64,000 bases of DNA, taken from the NCBI GenBank assembly GCA_033964015.1, contig CM066916.1, forward strand, positions 28,723,404-28,787,403, in the 5' to 3' direction. The stretch is from Scolanthus callimorphus (taxonomy: Eukaryota > Cnidaria > Anthozoa > Actiniaria > Edwardsiidae). The translations under genes were made by a program, and so were the position numbers. Shown in pieces: positions 56,801 through 64,000 of this stretch; position 1 is the first letter of the stretch; every line of letters starts with the position of its first letter. Under the pieces are notes generated by a model. It saw only the letters and a list, made by a program, of their open reading frames with translations. It searched no databases and was not told where the DNA came from.

Positions 56801-57238
56801 TTAACTGGTCTCAATCAATCTCTCTGGAGCCCTTCTGATCGTAGAAGATCTCCGCAGTGGTGTAAGGGTCTCTTTAGGCTGCGTACCACTGTCCTGTGAC
56901 TCAACTGGTATCTCCGCATTACACGTTGGTGTTGCTGCCCGGAAGTCTTGGGTAGGAGGCATCGTTATAGGCACAGCCTCACCTTGTACTGTTAAAGGGA
57001 CCGGTGGTGGCACTTGAGTCTCCATGGGCGGCTGATCTGTGGATGGTTCAGGATCCCCTCTTCTCTGCATACTATCACGGCGTATGTGCTCCACACGTCT
57101 CTTCCAGACACGCCCATCGTCCAGTACCACTACATATGAATATGGACCACTGCGTTCTGCTATGCAACCTGGCCACCATTTGTTCATTCGCACATCCCTC
57201 ACTAGTACTCTTTCTCCTGTATAGAATTCTCTGTACTT
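56801..57238 (-). CDS. Gypsy integrase C-terminal tail
   Basis: REFYTGERVLVRDVRMNKWW and then GCIAERSGPYSYVVVLDDGR form the SH3-like beta-barrel that follows the gypsy integrase core. A long Pro/Thr-rich tail ends in a stop at 56801. The upstream part of the protein is at 62830-63606, on the far side of the nested transposon. Confidence 0.85.
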   Translation of the reverse strand, partial: KYREFYTGERVLVRDVRMNKWWPGCIAERSGPYSYVVVLDDGRVWKRRVEHIRRDSMQRRGDPEPSTDQPPMETQVPPPVPLTVQGEAVPITMPPTQDFRAATPTCNAEIPVESQDSGTQPKETLTPLRRSSTIRRAPERLIETS

Positions 57239-57239
57239 C

Positions 57240-57470
57240 ACAGCACGAAATGCCGACTTTACGCATTTTTTCAACAAACGAAAAAATGCGTAAAGGTTGT
57301 AAGTCATCTTTACGCATGTGTTCGAATGCGTAAATTTGCGTAAAGCAGAGAAAGCTTCTTTACGCACACGTTCATGTGCGTAAAGCTTCGTAAATACAAC
57401 ACCATTTTTTACGATAACTTTACGTTTGCGTAAAGGTACGTAAAGGACTCTACGCCACTCGCGGTCTTGT
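57240..57470. repeat. Left subterminal TTTACGCA cluster
   Basis: About a dozen TTTACGCA, GCGTAAA or close variants in both orientations. This is the presumed transposase binding region. The matching cluster is at 62545-62815. Confidence 0.8.
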
Positions 57471-58110
57471 GCTATGACATGTTTACCTCCACCTACTTTA
57501 TGTTTTCGCTACTCCCCTGTTGACATATCTAAACAAAACACTTTGCACGACAAGCTTTGGTAGACAGAAGCGATAAATTCCCAAGCGAAATCCATTGGTC
57601 TGATTCTTAAAACTTCTAAACTTTGATTTCGTTGATAACCATTTGATCATAGATGAACGCGAGAGAATCAGAGAGAATTAGGCACTTGGCAAAGTTTTCA
57701 AGTTTGTCACACTGAATTTCCCAGCAAAAAAATTGCCGCAAAATTCGAACGCAGAGTGTTTTGCTCCAAAGATTGTTGTCGCACTAGCAGGGATGCCAAC
57801 TCAGCTTTTTCTCCCGCTTGAATTTTGGAGATTTTCTCTCATGTTCCCTTGTATCTCCCGCCAATATTTCTGGGAGAATCGCGAATCTTTTCTAGCAAAT
57901 TCTGACCGCAAAATCCGCTGCCTAAAATATGAAGCGAATAACACGTGACTTGTATCTTCCAATCATCGGGATTCATGACGTCATTAACTTCACATTACCC
58001 GAAGGGCAAAGCGAGTCGAGCGAGCAGCGAAGGTCAAAGAGATTGGAGTGTCGATTGGAGTTGTTTACTACCGTGCTAATACTTTCTGCAAGAACAGTTC
58101 GCAGGACAAA

Positions 58111-58335
58111 ATGGCGCTAAACTTAAGCGATCACTATGCAGCTCTACTAAAGGAGACAATCAAAGAAAACAGAACTTTGAGGGAGCAGCTGCAAAGAGTC
58201 GAGTTCAGAACATCGGTGTGATATCGAGCGGCTACAACAGAAGGTTGACGGCTTGTGCGACCGACTAACTGAGGAAAATGCACCTCAAAGGAATCGAGCC
58301 CCGAAAGAAAAGTTCGTGTACCACTCAAATGCAAG
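58111..58335 (+). pseudogene. Cargo exon a: coiled-coil N-terminus
   Basis: The ATG in AAAATGGCGC starts ALNLSDHYAALLKETIKENR then TLREQLQRVE, a coiled coil. One extra T near 58220 brings in a TGA. Beyond it, the next frame continues ERLQQKVDGLCDRLTEEN and ends at GCAAG|GTGAGG. I do not recognise the gene. Confidence 0.5.
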
Positions 58336-59048
58336 GTGAGGCTTAAGAGTTAAGCTTTACATTATTAGAAACTATTTTAAAAAGCAAGTTATTTTGATAC
58401 GATGCAGTGTTCAGCGCACAACAAAAAAGTTCACACATTCGGCGCGTTGGACTGGTGACTAGTGTCATGGGCACCGGTTGATCTTTTCTGAAAGATTGAA
58501 GCTGGTACCTACAGGCTTAAATTTGAATAACTGAAGCAACCGAATATTGCAATTAGTAAGTCCCTAGTAAGAAAGTTTGTTAGACATATATGAAGTAGAA
58601 ATTTGTTTGTTGTTCTGAAGATATGCAAGGGCGGACACAAGGGTATTAGGATTTGATCTCAAAGAAAGATACAAATACTGTAGTTGAATTTAAACACAAG
58701 GTTCTGGTATAAGACAGATACAACCACTCACTTTCACACTTGAATCTGCAATTATAATTGGATAACTCAACAGAAAAAGTCAAGAATTTTCAGTCTCCAG
58801 CCAGGCTAGCTTTTATAGGACCTCAACAATTTTAAATAACTTATTCTTTTGAATAAATGACAAGGTAACTCTGTGTAGATTACTGGATAATTGGTTACTT
58901 GATGGCGATTGATGTTTTCAGTTCGCATTTTGAATTTCACAGTTCAGAATAATATTACAATTGTTATGTATACTACTTAGTCTCTCCCTACAAAAAGGTT
59001 TTATCTGGGCCAAACCTTTTGTAATAAAACATTTTCTGCAACAATTTG

Positions 59049-59317
59049 CAGTCAAAAGACATGAAGCGTGCCCCTAGAGTTGAATATTAATTTCATTATT
59101 CCATTATTGATTTCATTATTCAATTCAAAAATGCTTTTTCAATTCAATATTAAAAATGTTTATGTTCAAATTTTGATTTCCAAATATGTTACTAATTGTT
59201 CACACAGCTCCAATGTTGAATTGAAAATCTCATTTTTGGATTGAATAATGAAATGAATAATGGAATAATGAATTGAATATTCAACTCTAGGGGGCATGCT
59301 TCATGTCTTTTTGACTG
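59049..59317. mobile_element. 269-bp palindromic MITE in transposon interior
   Basis: CAGTCAAAAGACATGAAGC at the left pairs with GCTTCATGTCTTTTTGACTG at the right. The arms continue through CCCTAGAGTTGAATATT. The interior is AT-rich. The target duplication is unclear. Confidence 0.75.
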
Positions 59318-60212
59318 TAAAAGGTAACAGTTTGGAAAGCATATAAGATAGATAGATGGTTTATTAAAAAACTACATTGCAGCCTTAGGGCTGAATTAAG
59401 CAATTTTTTACAATATATTAAAAATAATTTTAATTAGACTATTTACATATATATAAATACTAAATAATAATAAGAAATATGAATAATAAAAGTTAAAACA
59501 CTATGATCTCTTTAAAACCCATTTGTACGTACCTGCAGTCGAATTAAAGACATGAAGCGTGTCCACTGTATATATTTATATCCACTGTATATATTTATTT
59601 CTTTACAAAGTCATGACAGCTGAGTGACAACTGACGTCATGAATTTGGGGGACTTGTCAGCTTTGGAATGGTACCAATATCGTTTATGGGATAAAACCCA
59701 CAAAAACTTTTATTTCTCATGTGAAAATAACACAGTCACTTGTCTGTGCTCCATGCTCTTTTAGGTTTAAACTCAACTCATTGATGTTTAAATAATTAAT
59801 CATACACATGAAAAAATTCTGGATTCTGATTGGCTGAGAGCAGTGCTGTTTTTAGGTAACTAAGTGCCAAGAAAGGTAACAAAGTGCAAAAATGGTTAAC
59901 AGAATGCAAATTCTTTTGAAATACTAATAGGATTACAAAATATTTTGATAACAGCTATTATGTTAACTCGTTCATGCTCAAATTCTGTCAGGTTTTGGTT
60001 CAGATTTCAATCAAGGAAAAATGTGTGATTTTTTCAGTTTTATGCAGATTTGTGAATGACTCCTGAAATTTTACATGTGTATTATTAAAAGGAAATCAAT
60101 CATACAACTTTTCTCATTCAATTTGCCACTGATAGTTGCAAGTATGCATACTGGGAAAGCAGCACATATGGAAAGCAAACATACAATTTAACAAATGTGA
60201 TTTTTATTCCAG

Positions 60213-60274
60213 CTGCAGCACTAAGAGACACAGAGGCGTGAATGTAGAAGAGGGCACCAGGAAGAAAGAGAGAG
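60213..60274 (+). CDS. Cargo exon b: basic segment
   Basis: 62 nt between TTTATTCCAG and GAGAG|GTGAGT. It encodes CSTKRHRGVNVEEGTRKKER. Its entry phase matches the exit of exon a. Its exit (phase 1) does not match exon c, so a small exon may be missing. Confidence 0.4.
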
Positions 60275-61489
60275 GTGAGTTATTAAAAACTCAGACCACG
60301 ACTGTGAATATGTGCTTGGTTATTCCATTTTACTCTTTAAACTGAGACAAGAACAATTAAGGCCACTTGGACGAACTGGATCATGTGACCCCAAACGACA
60401 TCTTAACAAGATGTTCTGTCAAAATCAATTCCAGAAACCTGAGGCAAATGGCAGGGAGTTGAATTTTCAAGTTTTACTCACGAGAATGTATTGGATTTGG
60501 GTCACATGGCCCAGTTAGTGCAAGTGGCCTACTATTGTACCTTGTTTTACGGTACCCTGTCCTCTCATGTGGATATAGGAATGTTGGCCACCTAACACTT
60601 AGGCTAACCCATGGCCTATTTACTGGAATATGCAACCTTAAAGTAAAATCACCCCATTTGACTTATAGAAAACAAAAACATTATAGACATTTTTTCCTAT
60701 TAATGTTAAAAATGGTTGAAGTAGATACGTTACATTTTAACTTCTCTACTTCATTTGATATACCAAGCACATCAAAAACCTGTTAGATTATCAGCATACT
60801 GTAACTTACTCAAAAAATATTCATTAACAAAATCAATTTTAATGCCTCTGCATTTTGGTTAGGTAGCGAAAGTGTAATCAAGCATTACAATAACAATCAA
60901 ACAAGTATAATTCTCTGACACCTTTATTACCACTGTATGCATTGCTACGCAACCCAAAAATTCAATGTTGCGATGGGTGATTGGCGGTTATAAGCCGTCA
61001 ATCAAGCCGAAATGCTGGATTCGGCTACTTCAACGGGTCACGTTTTACAAAATCAACCAAAATGGTTTGAAGCTATCCTTCGGCTACCTTGACTCAAATG
61101 TTTTGCTTTCTGGTTAAGGAAATTGACAAAAATTTTCTTGCGTGAAATCGCCAATCATCCAACAGGTGAATTTTGAAGTCATGTAGCAATGCTTGTTTAG
61201 ATCTTGTTTAGTTTTTACTATCTGTAGCTTGTGCAAAGAGCCAATCAAAATAGCTGATATTTTGCAATATTCATAGAAAGTTTAGGGATTTGTTTTGGAT
61301 TGTGCATTTCTTGTCAATAAGCTTTGAGTGGTCAAACCCTATAACCAGGAATAAAAACATGCATATTTTTAAAACTCATTGCTAATGGCCAACGCCCCAA
61401 GGGGATTACCAAGGATTTTGATATTTCCAGGCCAATACCAAGACAGCTCTGTTTTGTAAAGTCTTGGCCCATGTAAAGGAATCCACAGA

Positions 61490-61790
61490 AGTTTTGGATC
61501 CGGGATCCCTACCCAAGGGTCCCTGATCCCGACCCATGGATCCCAGATCCCATGCTCTGGATCCCGGATCCATCACTCTGGATCCTGGATCTCTCATTCT
61601 GGATCCTGCATCCCACACCTCTGGATCCTGGATCTCTCATTCTGGATCCTGCATCCCACACCTCTGGATCCTGGATCTCTCATTCTGGATCCTGGATCCC
61701 GTACTCTGAAACCCAGATCCCATACTCTGGATCCCGGATCCCAAACCTCAAATTTAGCTGGATCCCAGATCCCTTTACATGGGCCGAAAA
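61490..61790. repeat. GGATCC-rich degenerate minisatellite
   Basis: CTCTGGATCCTGGATCTCTC and variants recur, with a perfect 41-bp period between about 61590 and 61690. Confidence 0.75.
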
Positions 61791-61911
61791 GTCATGATTC
61801 TGTTATCTGACACGCACAAAATTGCAGGTGTATGTCTGTAGGCCTTACAACTGTTTTGATATTCTAGGCCCTAGTTATACCTTAAGCTTATCTCTATGCT
61901 GTGCTTTTCAG

Positions 61912-62124
61912 AAACTGGCCAGACGAATTTCAGAAGATGATGATGTGGATGACAGATTGAGGACAAAGCTGTGTAAAGTCCTCATGAGTACATTGTACAT
62001 GAGTTCTAACGAGAGTGGGTTGGACGAAGACGGAGAGGCTCGTGTTTTGTTTATTAAGCAGTTGTCATTGGCTACACTTAACGACTGTGTAACTTTTTTA
62101 GCCATTTGGCGTGAACTACTTTGA
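61912..62124 (+). CDS. Cargo exon c: C-terminal exon
   Basis: It follows GTGCTTTTCAG and ends at TGA 62122-62124. It encodes KLARRISEDDDVDDRLRTKL then FIKQLSLATLNDCVTFLAIW, which is helical and acidic. The balanced composition and clean acceptor suggest a real terminal exon. Family unknown. Confidence 0.5.
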   Translation, partial: KLARRISEDDDVDDRLRTKLCKVLMSTLYMSSNESGLDEDGEARVLFIKQLSLATLNDCVTFLAIWRELL

Positions 62125-62829
62125 TTCAGTTCGATTTATGATACATGTTTTTTTTAGTAAGACCTCTAGCAGAAGACTGAAGTACATATATAGAAAATGA
62201 TACATAAATAGAAATATTGCAATTTTACGACAACGAATGTAGAACAGTTAGCACAGCTTTTTATTTCAGTTGTTTAGCAACGGCAAAAAGGTTGTCTTGC
62301 CATGTATCGCTATGAATGTACATAAAATATATCATTTTAATGCATGCTCACTTGTTGTAAATACTACCGTGTGAAAACCGAGATTAAAAATGAAATGGAA
62401 TTCCAATACTATGTGTCACGTTTGTTTAATGTGCTAGTAAAATATACTACAAGATGATCGTATTTACAAAGGAATAATAAAAGATTAATACAGCTGAACG
62501 GAAGCAACTGAAAAGCAAGCCGAGACCGACCGTAGATAAAACTAGTACTTACGCAAAAAATCGCAAAAGTGGCGCGCGTAAATACCACTTTTAAACGGAT
62601 TTACGGCTGCGTAATTCTGCGTAAAAATGACCTTTCAGCTCATTTACGTGATGCGTAAAGATAGCGATTTTCGGGGACATTACGCAGGCTTTACGCACCC
62701 CCGAAACTACTGCGTAAAGACTGTGTTTACGCAAAAGTAAAGACGACGTAAATATGCGTAAACTTTATATTTACGCAATCATTACGTTATCTTAACGCAA
62801 GCGTAAAAATGGCATTTCGTGCTGTGCTT

Positions 62830-63606
62830 AGCATGCACATCATGTGAAGCCTTCTGCTTAGCCTGGGCACTTAGCACATTCTCCTCCACTGCAGGCCGAA
62901 GTAGTGATAAGCGAGTCCGAAGTTCATGGCCTACAAATAGACTGGCTGGCGTTCTGCCAGTAGTTGGGTGCTTGATCGATCGGTAGTATAACAGGAAGTT
63001 CGCAATCCGCTGCCGGATTGACAACTTACCACCCTTGCAAGACTTCATATGGTTCTTAAATGACTGAACCATGCGCTCGGCTAGCCCATTGCTTGCTGCA
63101 TGGTAGGGTTTGACCCTGACTTGCTTCACACCGTTCACCTTAAGAAAGTGAGCAAACTCCTCACTGCGGAACTGGGGTCCATTGTCACTTACGAGATGCA
63201 CAGGTAACCCATATCTTGCAAATAAGTCCCGTAAAATAGGTACCGTAGCTGCAGTGGTTGTGTTCTTGGCCATATAGAAAATCTCAGGCCAGCGTGAGTG
63301 TGCATCAACAACAATAAAATAATGTCCTAGATCATCCTCCGCATAATCAACATGCACACGGTGCCAGGGGCGGCTAGGCCACACCCAAGGTGCTAGTGGT
63401 ACTGTTACATTGGCCTTGCGCACCTGCTGGCAACTTGCGCAATTTCTAACTGCCTGTTCAATGTCACAGTCAATATTTGGCCACCAGACGAAGCTGCGAG
63501 CTATTTCCTTCATGCGAACAATCCCTGGATGCCCACAATGCAGTTCTCCTAACATAACCTTCTGGTAACGAGTGGGGATGATGACCGTAGGCCCCACATT
63601 AAACAA
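62830..63606 (-). CDS. Gypsy zinc finger and integrase core
   Basis: H2C2 finger (GHPGIVRMKEIARS, CASCQQV), then the DDE core: D in HVDYAEDD and VVDAHSRWPE, D in LVSDNGPQFRSEEF, E in NGLAERMVQSFKNH. The GPY-type continuation lies across the nested insertion. Reading into the insertion beyond about 62829 is not native. Integrase inserts the cDNA into the host genome. Confidence 0.93.
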
Positions 63607-63979
63607 TCTTGCTCAACAGACAATTCATGCCGTCGATTAAAAAATGGCTTGAGGCGTAAATCATCAACATGTGCTGGCCAACCATTCCTGACAACATAAG
63701 CACCTTGGTTAGCACTGGGTCTGCTCGTGTTGCAGATCTGATCTCCTTGTGTGTCACTGGTAAACCATCCAGCAAAAGTTCCTCAACTCTGAAAATAGCA
63801 CTCTCACCCCCCTTGGTATTAGGCAAGGGTAGGCGCGACAAAGCATCAGCCACTGCATTTTCCTTCGAGGGAATAAACTTGATGTCGTAATCAAATGCTG
63901 CTAAAATAATAGCCCAGCGTTGCAGTCGTGCAGCTGCCAATGATGGTATAGCTGACTTAGGACCGAAAATCCTTTCCAA
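63599..63979 (-). CDS. Gypsy RNase H C-terminus and linker
   Basis: ERIFGPKSAIPSLAAARLQR, then FIPSKENAVADALSRLPL, the standard end of gypsy RNase H with the ADALSR motif. The stop near 63600 breaks continuity with the integrase frame by about one base. That may be a lesion or a programmed shift. The upstream part lies outside the window. Confidence 0.9.
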   Translation of the reverse strand: MERIFGPKSAIPSLAAARLQRWAIILAAFDYDIKFIPSKENAVADALSRLPLPNTKGGESAIFRVEELLLDGLPVTHKEIRSATRADPVLTKVLMLSGMVGQHMLMIYASSHFLIDGMNCLLSKIV

Positions 63980-64000
63980 AGGCTTGTGATCTGTCAGAAT

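Larger units (their letters stand above)
57239..62826. mobile_element. 5.6 kb inverted-repeat transposon nested in gypsy (CACTA/EnSpm-like?)
   Basis: Perfect 16-bp ends: CACAGCACGAAATGCC and GGCATTTCGTGCTGTG. CTT flanks both sides (57236-57238 and 62827-62829). Within about 230 bp of each end, TTTACGCA/TGCGTAAA is repeated many times in both directions. These dense subterminal repeats, a CAC start and a 3-bp duplication fit CACTA/EnSpm. No transposase is recognised in the interior, so it seems non-autonomous. It carries three exon-like blocks, a MITE and a GGATCC-rich minisatellite. Confidence 0.78.
56490..64000 (-). mobile_element. Ty3/gypsy LTR retrotransposon, 3' part, split by a DNA transposon
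   Basis: On the minus strand the order is RNase H end (63979), H2C2 zinc finger and integrase (63606-62830), C-terminal tail (57238-56801), polypurine tract (AGAAAGGGGGAGA, 56650-56662) and a 160-bp 3' LTR (56490-56649, TGTGGTG...ACATCA). The element continues past the window, so the 5' LTR, gag and RT are not seen. 57239-62826 is a later insertion. Confidence 0.88.

Noticed and set aside
61552..61797. ORF with WIPDP/WILDL repeats
   Set aside because: It is a translation of the GGATCC minisatellite.

Overview
This is eukaryotic nuclear DNA: AT-rich, with long introns and GT/AG exon borders, and crowded with small inverted-repeat transposons. The gene content points to a cnidarian, probably a stony coral or sea anemone. 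It includes a PERK-type eIF2alpha kinase, a BTBD6-like BTB-BACK-PHR gene and a secreted PAN/Apple plus fibrinogen-C (FReD) protein. The PAN+FReD architecture, the DIRS retrotransposon and the wording of the dispersed repeats support this. I cannot name the species. Layout: 1-2879 holds simple and tandem repeats and a complete 1.6 kb non-autonomous LTR element (946-2535). 3001-13438 (minus) holds 15 recognisable exons of EIF2AK3/PERK, from the signal peptide to the kinase insert. The C-terminal kinase exons would lie beyond coordinate 1. Two exons are one base short and a third has an in-frame TAA, so this copy looks decayed unless the assembly is wrong. 17299-19499 (plus) is an intact two-exon BTBD6-like gene of 483 residues. 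About 20244-28460 and 41550-56480 are two directly oriented copies (A and B) of one segment. Copy A carries an intact four-exon gene for a 315-residue signal peptide-PAN-FReD protein, whose first exon is at 30688-30985. Copy B keeps the three FReD exons in frame, but its PAN exon is not in the window. Both copies carry a 31-bp minisatellite several kb long in the same FReD intron. 30986-41550 is gene-poor and full of fold-back elements, MITEs and a BEL/Pao fragment. 42997-48216 is a DIRS-type tyrosine-recombinase retrotransposon inside copy B, with a MITE in its gag. From 56490 to the window end is a minus-strand Ty3/gypsy element, split at 57239-62826 by a 5.6 kb terminal-inverted-repeat transposon carrying exon-like cargo. 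How the parts relate: the host genes are unrelated neighbours, not a pathway. The main value of the window is as a record of transposition. Because copies A and B are paralogous, each shows the empty site for insertions in the other, so several element boundaries and target-site duplications can be read directly. I found no convincing new multi-gene system. The best candidates for novelty are the cargo-bearing transposon nested in gypsy, the short LTR element, and tandem duplications that copy PERK 5' splice sites.
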